From positions 1,364,001-1,428,000 of the forward strand of contig NZ_JAMBOM010000001.1 of the NCBI RefSeq assembly GCF_023715615.1: a stretch of DNA of 64,000 bases, read 5' to 3'. The notes beneath the pieces were generated by a model. It had not been told where the DNA came from. It saw only the letters and a list, made by a program, of their open reading frames with translations, and searched no databases. Below, in pieces: positions 33,409 to 44,110 of the stretch; positions within the stretch are counted from its first letter, which is position 1, and every line of letters begins with the position of its first letter. The position numbers and the translations under genes are program-made. The DNA is from Sporosarcina aquimarina (GTDB taxonomy: Bacteria > Bacillota > Bacilli > Bacillales_A > Planococcaceae).

Positions 33409-33753
33409 TCAACTATAGTAGAAAGCCATTGCGATGAACATCAAAATGAAAATTGGGATTCCAGTTAGGAAAAACACCTTTGGGCTCATGGAAAAAACTT
33501 CTGAAGGTGAACGCATGGACTCTAAGTCTTCTTTAGAATGCTTGAATGAAAATACCTTCCTCATACTCCTATTAAAAAAATCAAATGAACCTGTCCGGAA
33601 GATGTAGATAATTCCTCCTACAAACAGCAATAGGCCTCCCACATAGAATGAGGAATTGATGTATGCCAACAACGACATCCCTTCTTTTGATAAAAAAGAA
33701 AGAATGAAAATAACCAATTGACCGAATAAAAAAAACAGAGCGATTTTTTTCAA
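33409..33753 (-). CDS. DUF3899 membrane protein
   Basis: A 114-aa protein with three hydrophobic segments (~3-23, 31-51, 91-113) and the central loop TGSFDFFNRSMRKVF, the DUF3899 signature. Function unknown; family members are small membrane proteins of Bacillales. The coding start has GAGGTTAG upstream. It is likely a single-gene unit. Confidence 0.82.
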   Translation of the reverse strand: MKKIALFFLFGQLVIFILSFLSKEGMSLLAYINSSFYVGGLLLFVGGIIYIFRTGSFDFFNRSMRKVFSFKHSKEDLESMRSPSEVFSMSPKVFFLTGIPIFILMFIAMAFYYS

Positions 33754-33921
33754 ATTTCTAACCTCTTTTTCTGAATCTTGTACGTAATCACTATGTATAA
33801 TACAATACTATTACAACTTTTACAAAGAGAAAACATAGGAGAAACCGCTTACCGACACAATTTATAGGCAATTCACATTCATCTATTGGTTGTGTCTAGT
33901 AAAATTTCTTTCAAAAACACT

Positions 33922-33949
33922 TTGACTTAAGAGAATTTAATTGTATAAT
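33922..33949 (+). promoter_or_regulatory. SigmaA promoter of oppA
   Basis: TTGACT (33922-33927) and a perfect TATAAT (33944-33949) with a 16-bp spacer, 49 bp before the oppA start. From 33754 to 33921 nothing else is seen. Confidence 0.75.
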
Positions 33950-33997
33950 GAAATAGTGTTAATTCTTCAGACAATTATAAAAAAGGGGGGCTATACC

Positions 33998-35722
33998 TTG
34001 AAGAACACAAAATGGTTGTTACTAATGGCAATGACATTAGTACTAAGCATCTTCCTTGCTGCTTGTGGCGGTGCGGAAGAAAAAGAAAAAGACGCTTCAA
34101 AAGATGGTGAAAAAGATGGCAGTGCAACTGAAACACCTAAAAAAGAAGACGGTGAGCCAGACGCTGAGCAGATTTTGAACTTAGCTGAATCTGCTGCAAT
34201 CCCTTCTGTTGACTCTGCAATCGTTGAAGATGCAGTAGGATTCAACGTATTGAATAACGTAAACGAAGGTCTTTACCGTTTAGACCAGGAAAACAAGGCT
34301 ATTCCAGCAATGGCTTCTGAAGAAGCAACTGAAAGTGAAGATGGACTTACTTATACGTTCAAACTTCGCGATGCAAAATGGTCAGATGGAACACCTGTAA
34401 CTGCTGACGATTTCGTATTTGCTTGGCAGCGTGCAATCGATCCTGCAACTGGATCACCTTACGGACCATTCATGATGTCTGGTACTGTTAAGAACGCAAC
34501 AGCAATCAGTGAAGGTAAAATGGATAAGAAAGAACTTGGAATCGTAGCGAAAGACGAAAAGACTTTGGAAGTAACGCTTGAGCGTCCAGTTCCATATTTC
34601 CTTTCATTGATGTCTTTCGGAACATTCTACCCACAAAAAGAAGAATTTGTTACATCTAAAGGCGATGCATACGCAACAAACTCTGATAACCTTCTTTATA
34701 ACGGACCATTCACACTTACTGATTGGGACGGTACTGGCGGTAGCTGGTCTTATAAAAAGAACGATGAGTATTGGGATGCTGAAAACGTAAAACTTACAGA
34801 AATCAACGTAAACGTTGTTCAAGATTCAGCAACTGCTGTTAAACTTTACAAAGATGGAAAGCTTGACCGCGCTGGAGTATCTGGCGACTTGGCAATGCAA
34901 TATTCTACAGATCCAGAAGCTGTCGTTCAACCGGAAACTTCTGTATTCTACATGAAGTTCAACCAGAAGAAACTAAAACAAGAAGAAACACCACTTGCTA
35001 ACGTTAATATCCGTAAAGCAATCGCAAAATCATTCCAAAAAGAAGACCTTGCAGATGTCGTGTTAGCTAACGGATCACTTCCTGCAAACTTCCTAGTACC
35101 AAAAGACTTTGCTTTTGACGAAAACCAAAAAGACTTCCGTGAGCTTAGTGGAGATCTCTTGACTTACAACGTGGAAGAAGCTAAAGAGTATTGGGAAAAA
35201 GGTTTGAAAGAACTTGGAGTAGATTCACTTGAGCTTGAAATCCTAGGTGGAGATACTGATCTTTCAAAGAAAATGGACGAGTACTTCAAGTCACAGCTCG
35301 AAACAAATCTCGAAGGTTTGACTATCAAACTTAAAGAAGTTCCATTTGCAGTTCGTCTTGAATTGGACGACAAGCAAGATTACGATATTCAAATTTCAGG
35401 TTGGGGACCTGACTTCCAAGACCCTATCTCATTCCTTGACTTGTTCGTTACAGATGGCACAAACAACTTAATGTCTTACTCTAACCCTGAGTATGACAAG
35501 TTGATTGCTGATTCTAAAGCAGAACTTGCATTGAAGCCAGAAGAACGTTATGAAGCATTTGCAAAAGCTGAAAAAATTCTTTTAGAAGATGACGCAGCGA
35601 TTGCTCCGATTTATCAACGTGGATTGATTTTCCTTGAAAAACCACACTTCAAAGGTTTAGTAAGTCACCCATTCGGTGCTGACTACAGCTACAAGTGGGC
35701 TTATATTTCAGGTAAAGAGTAA
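33998..35722 (+). CDS. oppA: Oligopeptide ABC transporter substrate-binding lipoprotein
   Basis: The start is TTG 33998, seven bases after GGGGGG; an upstream frame from 33941 lies over the promoter. The 574-aa lipoprotein has a signal peptide with lipobox FLAAC (Cys 23), an acidic linker, and a class-C binding-protein body (TYTFKLRDAKWSDGTPVTAD, then PDFQDPISFLDLFVTDGTNN). This is the SBP_bac_5 fold of OppA/DppE, which captures peptides outside the cell. The first gene of oppABCDF, with a terminator behind it that should keep oppA mRNA in excess. In Bacilli this system also imports signalling peptides for sporulation or competence. Confidence 0.95.
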   Translation: MKNTKWLLLMAMTLVLSIFLAACGGAEEKEKDASKDGEKDGSATETPKKEDGEPDAEQILNLAESAAIPSVDSAIVEDAVGFNVLNNVNEGLYRLDQENKAIPAMASEEATESEDGLTYTFKLRDAKWSDGTPVTADDFVFAWQRAIDPATGSPYGPFMMSGTVKNATAISEGKMDKKELGIVAKDEKTLEVTLERPVPYFLSLMSFGTFYPQKEEFVTSKGDAYATNSDNLLYNGPFTLTDWDGTGGSWSYKKNDEYWDAENVKLTEINVNVVQDSATAVKLYKDGKLDRAGVSGDLAMQYSTDPEAVVQPETSVFYMKFNQKKLKQEETPLANVNIRKAIAKSFQKEDLADVVLANGSLPANFLVPKDFAFDENQKDFRELSGDLLTYNVEEAKEYWEKGLKELGVDSLELEILGGDTDLSKKMDEYFKSQLETNLEGLTIKLKEVPFAVRLELDDKQDYDIQISGWGPDFQDPISFLDLFVTDGTNNLMSYSNPEYDKLIADSKAELALKPEERYEAFAKAEKILLEDDAAIAPIYQRGLIFLEKPHFKGLVSHPFGADYSYKWAYISGKE

Positions 35723-35744
35723 ACGTTAGATAGCTGAATAACGG

Positions 35745-35781
35745 GAGTATATGGTGAGTATTCACCATATGCTCTCTTTTT
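35745..35781 (+). terminator. Intra-operon terminator between oppA and oppB
   Basis: GAGTATATGGTGA (35745-35757) pairs with TCACCATATGCTC (35762-35774), followed by TCTTTT. Partial readthrough would give more OppA than the membrane complex, as usual for binding-protein operons. Confidence 0.8.
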
Positions 35782-35885
35782 AATAATATCGAGTATTGCG
35801 AATGTTTTGTAAGTGCTTTCATTTTGAAAACAAACCGACAATTGGTTTCACATAGAGTAGTGGTACATAGATCTGGAGGTGCACT

Positions 35886-36818
35886 ATGGTTAAATATATT
35901 GGAAAACGAATAATTTATATGTTCATCACAATGTTTCTCATTGCGACTGCTACATTTTTCTTAATGCAAACGTTACCGGGTTCACCCATTCAGTCATACA
36001 GCAAATTGAATGATACGCAAAAAGCTATAGTTGAAAAGAAATATGGAATTGATAAACCGAAACCTGTTCAGTATGCAATCTATATGAAGAACTTGGCAAA
36101 AGGTGACTTAGGAACATCATTTGCGTTTAAAGGGAAAAGCGTAAATGATCTACTTGCTTCGCGTATGAAGCCATCCTTTATACTCGGAATCCAAGCAATG
36201 GTCTTCGGAACGATAGTTGGGATATTGCTCGGTATGATTGCAGCACTAAAACAAAATACTTTCTGGGATTATGGAAGCACCTTTTTTGCCATATTAGGAA
36301 TTTCAATTCCTTCATTCGTATTTGCAACACTTCTTCAATATTATGTTGGTTCACAGTGGCATCTTCTTCCAGTCGGACTTTGGAACGACGGTTGGAAATC
36401 TAGTATCCTTCCATCTCTCGCGTTGGCGATGGGACCGTTAGCATTATCTGCACGTTTCATCCGTACAGAAATGATTGAAGTTATGGGATCAGACTACATT
36501 ACACTTGCAAAAGCAAAAGGGGCTAGTGGTTTTGAAATTGCATTTAAACACGCATTCCGAAATGCATTAATTCCTTTGATTACGGTTTTAGGTCCCGTAG
36601 CAGCAGGTTTAGTAACAGGTTCACTCGTTGTTGAGCAAATATTTGCAATTCCTGGAATCGGTGAGCAGTTTGTTTCTTCAATTATGGTGAATGACTTTGC
36701 AACAATTATGGGTACGACATTATTCTTCTCAGCATTCCTAATTGTTGTCATCTTTATTGTGGATATTTTATATGGTGTCATTGATCCTCGTATCCGCGTG
36801 GCTGGAGGGAAAGCATAA
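35886..36818 (+). CDS. oppB: Oligopeptide ABC transporter permease OppB
   Basis: A 310-aa permease with six membrane segments, the first in MVKYIGKRIIYMFITMFLI. The BPD_transp_1 EAA-like loop is seen as ITLAKAKGASGFEIAFKHAFRNALIPL near residues 203-229, which contacts the ATPase subunits. The end DPRIRVAGGKA is typical of OppB. GGAGGTGC precedes the ATG. Its stop overlaps oppC by one base (TAATG). Confidence 0.95.
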   Translation: MVKYIGKRIIYMFITMFLIATATFFLMQTLPGSPIQSYSKLNDTQKAIVEKKYGIDKPKPVQYAIYMKNLAKGDLGTSFAFKGKSVNDLLASRMKPSFILGIQAMVFGTIVGILLGMIAALKQNTFWDYGSTFFAILGISIPSFVFATLLQYYVGSQWHLLPVGLWNDGWKSSILPSLALAMGPLALSARFIRTEMIEVMGSDYITLAKAKGASGFEIAFKHAFRNALIPLITVLGPVAAGLVTGSLVVEQIFAIPGIGEQFVSSIMVNDFATIMGTTLFFSAFLIVVIFIVDILYGVIDPRIRVAGGKA

Positions 36819-37837
36819 TGAAAAAAGATATCGAACAGCTGCCACAAGAACAATTTGAACGTGTCCATATCGATAGCTCGAAAGCTGAACGGATTGAGAA
36901 GCCAAGTTTGAGTTTCTGGCAAGATGCTTGGTTACGCCTTCGTAAAAACAAAGCAGCGATCATTAGTATGGTTGTACTTGTTTTGGTAGTACTCATGGCG
37001 CTAATTGGACCTCATTTGAACGGTCATGATGGAACTACTCAAAACTTAAGACACGCAAACTTACCACCTAAAATGCCTGGAATTGAAAAAATGGGGATAA
37101 TGGATGGTTACGGTAACTTGAGTGGTGAAAAAGTAGATTTATATGCAATGAAAAAAGTTGATGAGTATTATTGGTTTGGAACAGATGGTTTAGGTCGTGA
37201 CTTATTTACACGCCTTTGGGAAGGAACTCAAATTTCATTGCTAATTGCATTCGTTGCTGCAATGATTGACTTAGTTATCGGTGTAATTTACGGAGGAATT
37301 TCTGGTTACTTCGGCGGTCGTACAGATGACATCATGCAACGAGTTGTTGAGATACTAATTGGTATTCCGACATTGATTGTTGTTATTCTCATGCTGATGA
37401 TCATGGAACCAGGACTCATGGCAATCATCATCGCTATTTCCATTACCGGATGGATTGGAATGTCGCGTATTGTCCGTGCTCAAATCTTGAAATTTAAAAA
37501 CCAAGAATTTGTCTTAGCTGCTCGAACTTTAGGATCGAATGATTCTAAGATTATTTCAAAGCATTTGTTGCCCAACGTGTTAGGGATTATTGTCATTAAT
37601 ACAATGTTTACAATTCCGAATGCAATATTCTTTGAAGCGTTTCTTAGTTTCATTGGACTCGGACTACAACCGCCATCTGCTTCACTAGGTACTCTTATTA
37701 ATGATGGCTTCAAAGTTATGGAATTCCAACCTTATGTATTATTGTTCCCGGCCCTTGTCATTAGTATCTTGATGATTGCATTTAACTTAATTGGTGATGG
37801 GTTACGTGATGCACTTGATCCGAAAATGAAAGACTGA
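36818..37837 (+). CDS. oppC: Oligopeptide ABC transporter permease OppC
   Basis: A 339-aa permease with a soluble basic N-terminus (~45 residues, FWQDAWLRLRKNKAAIISMV), six membrane segments and the coupling loop FVLAARTLGSNDSKIISKHLLP near residues 228-250. LGRDLFTRLWEGTQISL is the conserved periplasmic-face segment of OppC/DppC. Overlaps oppB by one base and precedes oppD by 15 bp. Forms the channel with OppB. Confidence 0.95.
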   Translation: MKKDIEQLPQEQFERVHIDSSKAERIEKPSLSFWQDAWLRLRKNKAAIISMVVLVLVVLMALIGPHLNGHDGTTQNLRHANLPPKMPGIEKMGIMDGYGNLSGEKVDLYAMKKVDEYYWFGTDGLGRDLFTRLWEGTQISLLIAFVAAMIDLVIGVIYGGISGYFGGRTDDIMQRVVEILIGIPTLIVVILMLMIMEPGLMAIIIAISITGWIGMSRIVRAQILKFKNQEFVLAARTLGSNDSKIISKHLLPNVLGIIVINTMFTIPNAIFFEAFLSFIGLGLQPPSASLGTLINDGFKVMEFQPYVLLFPALVISILMIAFNLIGDGLRDALDPKMKD

Positions 37838-37852
37838 TAGGAGGAAAGCGAA

Positions 37853-38914
37853 ATGAGTAAAATATTACAAGTTAAAGATTTAGAGCTTTCCTTCCATACG
37901 TTTGCTGGTGAAGTGAAAGCGATCCGTGGAGTGAATTTCGATTTAAACAAAGGGGAGACACTTGCGATTGTTGGGGAATCAGGTTCTGGTAAATCCGTAA
38001 CGACGAAATCCATCATGCGGTTGTTACCAGAGTCAAGCTCAGAATTTAAAAATGGTGAAATCCTATTTGATGGAAAAGATTTAACAAAATTACCTGAACG
38101 GGAAATGCAAAAAATCCGAGGTAAAGATATTTCGATGATCTTCCAAGATCCAATGACTTCATTGAATCCGACGATGACGATCGGTAAACAAATTATGGAA
38201 CCGATTTTGAAGCACCAAAAAGTTAGCAAAGCGAAAGCGCGTAAAGTTGCGATTGAATTGCTGAACATGGTTGGGATTCCAAATGCCGAAAACCGTTACA
38301 AAATGTATCCTCACCAGTTTTCAGGTGGACAACGTCAGCGTATCGTTATTGCAACTGCGCTTGCATGTAATCCTCAGATTTTGATTGCTGATGAACCAAC
38401 AACCGCATTGGACGTAACGATTCAAGCTCAAATTTTAGAACTGATGAAAGATATCCAAAAGAAAATTGATACGTCAATCATCTTCATTACACACGATTTA
38501 GGTGTAGTAGCAAACGTAGCAGACCGCGTAGCTGTTATGTACGGCGGAATGATTGTTGAAATCGGTACGGTTGATGAGATTTTCTATAATCCTCAACATC
38601 CTTATACATGGGGGCTATTAAGTTCGATGCCTTCTATGGATCTCAATGAAGAAAAGTTGTATGCCATTCCAGGGACACCTCCTGATTTGTTGAATCCTCC
38701 TAAGGGAGATGCATTTGCTCTGCGTAGTGAGTATGCACTGAAAATTGACATGGAACAGCCACCTCCATTTTTCCGAGTGAGCGATACGCATTATGCTGCA
38801 ACTTGGTTGTTGCATCCACAAGCTCCGCAAGTAGAGCCACCTGCAGGAATCATTGAGCGTATGCGTACTTTCCCAGGTAGCAGATACTATGAAGCGACAG
38901 GAGGACGTGCGTAA
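37853..38914 (+). CDS. oppD: Oligopeptide ABC transporter ATPase OppD
   Basis: A 353-aa ATPase with Walker A GESGSGKS (~39-46), Q-loop [12 protein letters not shown], signature [12 protein letters not shown], Walker [14 protein letters not shown] and H-loop IFITHDLGV. The C-terminal oligopeptide/dipeptide extension ([12 protein letters not shown] onward) normally carries Cys residues for an iron-sulfur cluster; here that tail reads [20 protein letters not shown] with Ser or Ala at those places, so no cluster is expected. AGGAGGAAAG precedes the ATG. Confidence 0.95.
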   Translation: MSKILQVKDLELSFHTFAGEVKAIRGVNFDLNKGETLAIVGESGSGKSVTTKSIMRLLPESSSEFKNGEILFDGKDLTKLPEREMQKIRGKDISMIFQDPMTSLNPTMTIGKQIMEPILKHQKVSKAKARKVAIELLNMVGIPNAENRYKMYPHQFSGGQRQRIVIATALACNPQILIADEPTTALDVTIQAQILELMKDIQKKIDTSIIFITHDLGVVANVADRVAVMYGGMIVEIGTVDEIFYNPQHPYTWGLLSSMPSMDLNEEKLYAIPGTPPDLLNPPKGDAFALRSEYALKIDMEQPPPFFRVSDTHYAATWLLHPQAPQVEPPAGIIERMRTFPGSRYYEATGGRA

Positions 38915-39858
38915 TGTCTGATGTATTACTTGAAGTAAAGAATTTAAAACAATATTTTAATGAAGGTAAGGCCTCTGAAGTTCGTGCAATTGACGACATT
39001 AGCTTTGCCATCAACCGGGGTGAAACATTTGGTCTTGTTGGAGAATCCGGTTGTGGTAAATCTACGACAGGGCGTACAATTATCCGACTTTATGATGCAA
39101 CTGATGGAGAAGTGCTCTTTAACGGAGTGAACGTTCAAGATAAGAAAACAAAAGCTGCTAATAAGGATTTCAACCGTAAGATGCAGATGATCTTCCAGGA
39201 TCCTTATGCTTCACTGAATCCACGGATGAAGGTAATGGACATTATCGCTGAAGGTATCGATGTTCACGGTCTTGCTAGTTCTAAAAAAGAGCGCAGAGAA
39301 AAAGTAATTTCTTTGCTTGAAACAGTTGGGCTGAATAGAGAACACGCAGAGCGTTATCCTCACGAGTTCTCAGGTGGTCAACGTCAGCGTATCGGGATTG
39401 CACGAGCGCTTGCAGTGGATCCTGAATTCATCATCGCGGATGAGCCGATCTCCGCTTTGGACGTATCCATCCAAGCTCAGGTCGTCAACTTGCTTAAGGA
39501 GTTACAAGAAGAACGCGGATTGACTTATTTGTTCATCGCACACGATTTGTCGATGGTAAAATACATTTCTGACCGTATTGGTGTTATGTACTTTGGTAAA
39601 CTAGTTGAGATGGCATCTGCGGATGAGCTGTATCGTAACCCGATGCACGCATATACGAAGTCATTGCTTTCAGCAATCCCTCTTCCAGATCCAATTTACG
39701 AGCGCTCACGTGTACGAACTCCATATAATCCAAAAGATCATAACTATGGTTCTGATGAGCATGTGGAGTTCCGAGAAATCGCTCCTGAACACTTCGTCCT
39801 TTGTTCCGACAAGGAATTCGAAGAAATGAAAAAGAACTACGTTCCAAAAGAGTCATAA
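38914..39858 (+). CDS. oppF: Oligopeptide ABC transporter ATPase OppF
   Basis: A 314-aa ATPase with Walker [10 protein letters not shown] (~40-48), [36 protein letters not shown] and FIAHDLSMV. The C-terminal extension has [17 protein letters not shown]. Its start overlaps the oppD stop by one base. It is the second ATPase of the Opp importer, and a strong terminator closes the operon. Confidence 0.95.
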   Translation: MSDVLLEVKNLKQYFNEGKASEVRAIDDISFAINRGETFGLVGESGCGKSTTGRTIIRLYDATDGEVLFNGVNVQDKKTKAANKDFNRKMQMIFQDPYASLNPRMKVMDIIAEGIDVHGLASSKKERREKVISLLETVGLNREHAERYPHEFSGGQRQRIGIARALAVDPEFIIADEPISALDVSIQAQVVNLLKELQEERGLTYLFIAHDLSMVKYISDRIGVMYFGKLVEMASADELYRNPMHAYTKSLLSAIPLPDPIYERSRVRTPYNPKDHNYGSDEHVEFREIAPEHFVLCSDKEFEEMKKNYVPKES

Positions 39859-39862
39859 TATG

Positions 39863-39902
39863 AAAAGCCGGACACTCTAAAATTAGAGTGTCCGGCTTTT
39901 TT
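39863..39902. terminator. Bidirectional terminator between oppF and glnA
   Basis: AAAAGCCGGACACTCTA pairs with TAGAGTGTCCGGCTTTT around AAAT, with T runs on both strands. It ends the opp operon and probably the convergent glnA as well. Confidence 0.93.
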
Positions 39903-39917
39903 AGGAGTTAGAAAGGA

Positions 39918-41252
39918 TTAATAAATCTTCATATAACGCTCAAGCTCCCATGGATGAACCGTGATCCGGTAGCTATCCCATTCCCGCTGTTTGGCCTCTT
40001 TGAAATTCGCATAAATGTGACTACCTAGCGCTTCTTGAATAACCGTATCCTCACCCAATGCTAAAAGTGCATGATCTAGGTCGGTAGGCAGGGTTGCGAT
40101 CCCTTCTTTTTGTCGTTCTGAAGCATTCATTTCATAAATATTACGATCACATGGTTTACCAGGATCGAGATCACGTCGAATTCCATCCAGTCCAGATTTA
40201 AGAATCGCTGCCAAAGCTAAATAAGGATTTGCAACAGAATCGACGGAACGTACTTCGATTCGAGTACTTAAGCCTCTTGACGCTGGAATTCGGATAAGTG
40301 GGCTCCTGTTTTGAGCAGACCATGCGATGTAGCAAGGTGCTTCATAACCAGGAACAAGACGTTTGTAGGAGTTAACGGTTGGATTTGTAATTGCTGTAAA
40401 TCCTTCAACATGGTCAAGTACACCAGCCATGAACTGATACGCGGTCTTACTCAACTTTCTTTCGCCGCTTTCATCGAAAAATGCGTTTTCCCCATTATTG
40501 AATAGAGAAATGTTGCAGTGCATGCCTGAACCGTTGACACCAAAGATTGGTTTTGGCATGAACGTTGCGTGTAGCCCGTGTTTACGTGCGATTGTTTTCA
40601 CAACGAGTTTGAATGTCTGGATATTGTCACAAGCTGTTAACGCATCTGCATACTTAAAATCGATTTCGTGCTGACCAGGAGCTGCCTCGTGATGAGACGC
40701 TTCCACTTCAAATCCGAGTGCTTCCAACTCAAGAACAATATCACGTCTGCAATTTTCACCGAGATCTAGAGGAGCGAAGTCGAAGTAATCTCCATGGTCG
40801 TTCAATTCCATAGTCGGTTCCCCGTTGCTGTCTAATTTAAATAGGAAGAATTCAGGTTCTGGCCCTAAGTTAAAATCAGAGAACCCCATCTCTTCCATTT
40901 CCGCAAGTATTCGTTTTAAGTTCCCTCTTGGATCACCAGGGAACGGTTCGCCGTTTGCTAGTGAAACGTCACAAATGAGACGCGCAACTTTTCCAGTTCC
41001 AGATGGCCAAGGGAACACCATCCACGTATTTAAATCTGGAATTAAGTACATATCAGATTCTTCAATTCTCACAAATCCTTCGATTGATGAACCGTCAAAC
41101 ATCATTTTATTATCGAGCGCTTTTTCAAGCTGGCTGATGGGAATTTCAACGTTCTTAATCATTCCGAGAATATCTGTGAATTGTAGACGAACAAAATTCA
41201 CATTATCTTCTACCACATATTTTCGAATGTCGTCTTTTGTTGTATTCTTCAT
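39918..41252 (-). CDS. glnA: Glutamine synthetase type I (copy 1)
   Basis: A 444-aa GSI enzyme making glutamine from glutamate, ammonia and ATP. Seen are [27 protein letters not shown], the metal-ligand region [27 protein letters not shown], and [12 protein letters not shown] (ATP/substrate site). The length and the end [12 protein letters not shown] match Bacillus GSI-alpha, which is controlled by feedback and protein contact rather than adenylylation. AAGGAAGTG precedes the ATG. No glnR gene and no clear TnrA/GlnR box is adjacent. A second copy lies 1.3 kb away. Confidence 0.95.
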   Translation of the reverse strand: MKNTTKDDIRKYVVEDNVNFVRLQFTDILGMIKNVEIPISQLEKALDNKMMFDGSSIEGFVRIEESDMYLIPDLNTWMVFPWPSGTGKVARLICDVSLANGEPFPGDPRGNLKRILAEMEEMGFSDFNLGPEPEFFLFKLDSNGEPTMELNDHGDYFDFAPLDLGENCRRDIVLELEALGFEVEASHHEAAPGQHEIDFKYADALTACDNIQTFKLVVKTIARKHGLHATFMPKPIFGVNGSGMHCNISLFNNGENAFFDESGERKLSKTAYQFMAGVLDHVEGFTAITNPTVNSYKRLVPGYEAPCYIAWSAQNRSPLIRIPASRGLSTRIEVRSVDSVANPYLALAAILKSGLDGIRRDLDPGKPCDRNIYEMNASERQKEGIATLPTDLDHALLALGEDTVIQEALGSHIYANFKEAKQREWDSYRITVHPWELERYMKIY

Positions 41253-41307
41253 CAGGCCACTTCCTTTTTAAAGTTTTGTCATTATCATAGGTGCATAATA
41301 ATTTTTT

Positions 41308-41336
41308 ATAATACGCAAATTTGTATCCATTTACAA
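41308..41336 (-). promoter_or_regulatory. SigmaA promoter of glnA copy 1
   Basis: On the - strand, TTGTAA, 17 bp, TATTAT. The leader between promoter and gene contains TTATTATGCA, which recurs in the leader of the second glnA. Confidence 0.6.
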
Positions 41337-41461
41337 GAATTTTTTTCAAGTAAATTGAAATTTTTCAGTTGTTGGTGAAGTGTGGGTTTGTCGTTTTACC
41401 CATGAGGGAATGAAAGGATAGGTTGAAATACTGAAAATTGTATGGGCAGGAGGGGATTGTA

Positions 41462-42514
41462 TTGAATCGTATTTTTTCAATTGTTGTTTTTATAGGAGTT
41501 CCCGTTGTTGCACTCGGGGCATTTTTAAATTGGTCAGACCTCATAATGTTTGCACTGAGTTGCATGACGATTATCGGGCTATCGGGTTTCATAGGAAGAG
41601 CTACAGAAAGTCTTGCGATCGTTAGTGGACCTCGAATTGGAGGATTATTAAACGCCACATTTGGTAATGCGGTTGAACTGATTATTTCGATTTTCACGTT
41701 GAAAGCCGGTCTCATCGGAATTGTATTAGCTTCACTGACGGGTTCTGTTCTAGGAAACTTACTTCTCGTACTTGGGCTATCCTTTTTTGCAGGAGGTCTG
41801 AAGTACAAAAAGCAGAATTTCAGTCTTCATGATTCTCGGTATAACTCCGGATTACTGATTTTTGCGGTTGTTGTTGCGTTCGTTATTCCAGAAGTGTTTT
41901 CAACGACTATGAATCCCACGACGACGTTTCAACTAAGTATCGGAGTCTCTGTGATCTTGATTGCCATTTACTTGTCCGGTCTGTTTTTCAAATTGGTAAC
42001 CCATCGAGGTGTATTTGCTTCTGGGGATGAGGAGATTGAAGAGGAAGAAATCCCGGAGTGGAGTAAAGGGAAGTCCATTTTAGTATTGTTATTGAGTACA
42101 ATAGCCGTTGCATTTGTTTCAGAACGACTGGTTCACACGTTTGAGACGCTTGGAGAGCAATTTGGATGGACGGAATTATTTATTGGGGTCATTATAGTAG
42201 CAATTGTAGGAAATGCTGCTGAGCACGTATCTGCGATTACGATGGCAATGAAAAATCGTATGAACGTGTCCGTTGAAATCGCAGTCGGTTCAACATTGCA
42301 AGTAGCAATGTTTGTCGCACCTGCACTTGTCCTCATATCTATGTTAATGCCAGAACAAATGCCGCTTGTCTTTACGATCCCTGAATTAGTTGCAATGGTG
42401 ACCGCTGCGCTTCTTGTTATTAGTTTATCCAATGATGGTGAATCGAATTGGTTTGAAGGACTGATTCTATTCGCAGCTTACATCATTATGGGGATTGGAT
42501 TCTTTTTATTGTAA
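41462..42514 (+). CDS. cax: Ca2+/H+ antiporter (CaxA/YfkE type)
   Basis: The start is TTG 41462, behind AGGAGGGG, giving 350 aa. The two CaCA repeats are clear: GPRIGGLLNATFGNAVELII near residues 57-76 (alpha-1) and IVAIVGNAAEHVSAITMAMK near 243-262 (alpha-2), each with the Asn/Glu ion-binding core. An acidic loop (GDEEIEEEEIPEW) lies mid-protein. About eleven membrane segments. It exchanges cytoplasmic calcium for protons. It lies between two glnA copies on the opposite strand, with no obvious functional tie. Confidence 0.92.
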   Translation: MNRIFSIVVFIGVPVVALGAFLNWSDLIMFALSCMTIIGLSGFIGRATESLAIVSGPRIGGLLNATFGNAVELIISIFTLKAGLIGIVLASLTGSVLGNLLLVLGLSFFAGGLKYKKQNFSLHDSRYNSGLLIFAVVVAFVIPEVFSTTMNPTTTFQLSIGVSVILIAIYLSGLFFKLVTHRGVFASGDEEIEEEEIPEWSKGKSILVLLLSTIAVAFVSERLVHTFETLGEQFGWTELFIGVIIVAIVGNAAEHVSAITMAMKNRMNVSVEIAVGSTLQVAMFVAPALVLISMLMPEQMPLVFTIPELVAMVTAALLVISLSNDGESNWFEGLILFAAYIIMGIGFFLL

Positions 42515-42537
42515 TCTTAGGTAGTCTCATTAGAAAT

Positions 42538-42580
42538 AGAAACCCGCGCACTCGATTGCTTGAGAGTGTGCGGGTTTCTA
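42538..42580. terminator. Bidirectional terminator between cax and glnA copy 2
   Basis: AGAAACCCGCGCACTC pairs with GAGTGTGCGGGTTTCT (one G-T pair) around a 10-nt loop. It serves two convergent genes. Confidence 0.88.
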
Positions 42581-42591
42581 TCTATAGCTAT

Positions 42592-43926
42592 TCAATAAAT
42601 TCTACGATACTGTTCAATTTCCCATGGATGGACGGTGATCCGGTAGCTATCCCATTCTTTTTGCTTCACTTCTCTGAAGTTCGTATAGATATGATTCCCT
42701 AACGCTTCTTGCATCACGGGGTCTTTGTCTAAAGCTATCAGTGCATGATCCAGATCTGTTGGCAATGTTTCGATTCCTAATTCGTCGAGTTCATGGGCAT
42801 TCATTTCATAAATGTTATAGTCACAAGGGGCGCCTGGAGTGAGGTTCTGTTCGATGCCACTTAAACCGGCTTTTAAGATTGTGGCTAATGCTAGATACGG
42901 ATTCGCAACTGAATCGACTGATCGAACTTCGATTCGCGTACTTAATCCTCGAGAAGCTGGAATTCGGATGGCAGGACTTCTATTTTGTGCGGACCATGCA
43001 ACGTAGCATGGAGCTTCAAAACCGGGTACCAGTCGTTTGTAAGAATTGACTGTGGGATTGGTAATCGATGTAAAACCTTTAACGTGTTTAAGGACGCCTG
43101 CCATGAACTGATAAGCAGTTTCGCTTAGTTTCAGTTCTCCTTGTTCGTCGTAAAATGCATTCTCCCCGTCTTTGAATAGAGAAATATTACAGTGCATACC
43201 AGAGCCGTTGACTCCAAAAATAGGTTTCGGCATGAAGGTTGCGTGAAAACCGTGTTCTCTTGCAATTGTTTTTACTACGAGTTTAAACGTCTGGATATTG
43301 TCACAAGCTTTTAAAGCATCTGCATATTTGAAATCGATTTCGTGTTGGCCAGGCGCTGATTCATGGTGAGATGCTTCCACTTCGAAACCCAGTTCTTCCA
43401 GCTGTAAAACGATGTCCCGCCTACAATTCTCCCCGAGATCGAGAGGGGCGAAGTCGAAATAATCACCTTGGTCATTCAAGTGCATTGTGGGATCGCCATG
43501 ACGATCTAGCTTAAATAAGAAAAATTCAGGCTCAGGCCCTAAGTTGAAGTCTGTGAATCCCATGTCTGTCATTTCTTTAAGAATCCGCTTTAAATTCCCG
43601 CGTGGATCACCAGGGAAAGGCGTTCCGTCAGCTTGTGCTACATCACAAATGAGCCTGGCCACTTTACCGGTACCAGAGGGCCAAGGAAACACCATCCAAG
43701 TATCTAGATCAGGTATCAAATACATATCTGATTCTTCAATTCTTGTAAACCCTTCAATAGAAGAACCGTCAAACATCATTTTGTTATCTAAGGCTTTTTC
43801 TAGCTGTGTAACAGGTATTTCTACGCTCTTGATCATTCCGAGAATGTCAGTAATTTGGAGTCGGATGAAATTCACATTCTCGTCTTTCGCATATTTTCGA
43901 ATGTCATCTTTTGTCATCTTACTCAT
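42592..43926 (-). CDS. glnA: Glutamine synthetase type I (copy 2)
   Basis: From ATG 43926 (AAGGACGTG upstream) this is 444 aa, exactly as long as copy 1 and nearly the same throughout: [70 protein letters not shown] and [12 protein letters not shown]. All catalytic segments are intact, so both copies should be active. The frame upstream of 43926 runs over the promoter and is not coding. The duplication may give separate control or assembly of mixed dodecamers. Confidence 0.95.
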   Translation of the reverse strand: MSKMTKDDIRKYAKDENVNFIRLQITDILGMIKSVEIPVTQLEKALDNKMMFDGSSIEGFTRIEESDMYLIPDLDTWMVFPWPSGTGKVARLICDVAQADGTPFPGDPRGNLKRILKEMTDMGFTDFNLGPEPEFFLFKLDRHGDPTMHLNDQGDYFDFAPLDLGENCRRDIVLQLEELGFEVEASHHESAPGQHEIDFKYADALKACDNIQTFKLVVKTIAREHGFHATFMPKPIFGVNGSGMHCNISLFKDGENAFYDEQGELKLSETAYQFMAGVLKHVKGFTSITNPTVNSYKRLVPGFEAPCYVAWSAQNRSPAIRIPASRGLSTRIEVRSVDSVANPYLALATILKAGLSGIEQNLTPGAPCDYNIYEMNAHELDELGIETLPTDLDHALIALDKDPVMQEALGNHIYTNFREVKQKEWDSYRITVHPWEIEQYRRIY

Positions 43927-43981
43927 CAAGACACGTCCTTTTTTAATAGTTTTTATTATCTCACTTGCATAATAACTTATA

Positions 43982-44010
43982 ATTATACATAGTGTGACAA
44001 ACGTTTTCAA
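43982..44010 (-). promoter_or_regulatory. SigmaA promoter of glnA copy 2
   Basis: On the - strand, TTGAAA, 17 bp, TATAAT (perfect -10), 56 bp before the ATG. The leader carries TTATTATGCA like copy 1. Confidence 0.78.
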
Positions 44011-44110
44011 GGAAGTGACATCGATCTTCAACATTACAGATAGATGGATGGTTGTGATTGGTATTAGGAGGAGTGAAGAGGTGGCTTACTGTAAAGGGTT
44101 TTGGGGGATA

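Noticed and set aside
41281..41345. TnrA/GlnR box before glnA copy 1 (TTGTAAATGGATACAA)
   Set aside because: Spacing and bases do not fit TGTNA-N7-TNACA; it is more simply the -35 region of the promoter.
39918..44034. Mobile element bounded by the two glnA copies
   Set aside because: No transposase, terminal inverted repeat or target duplication is seen, and the copies differ at many bases, so recent movement is not indicated.
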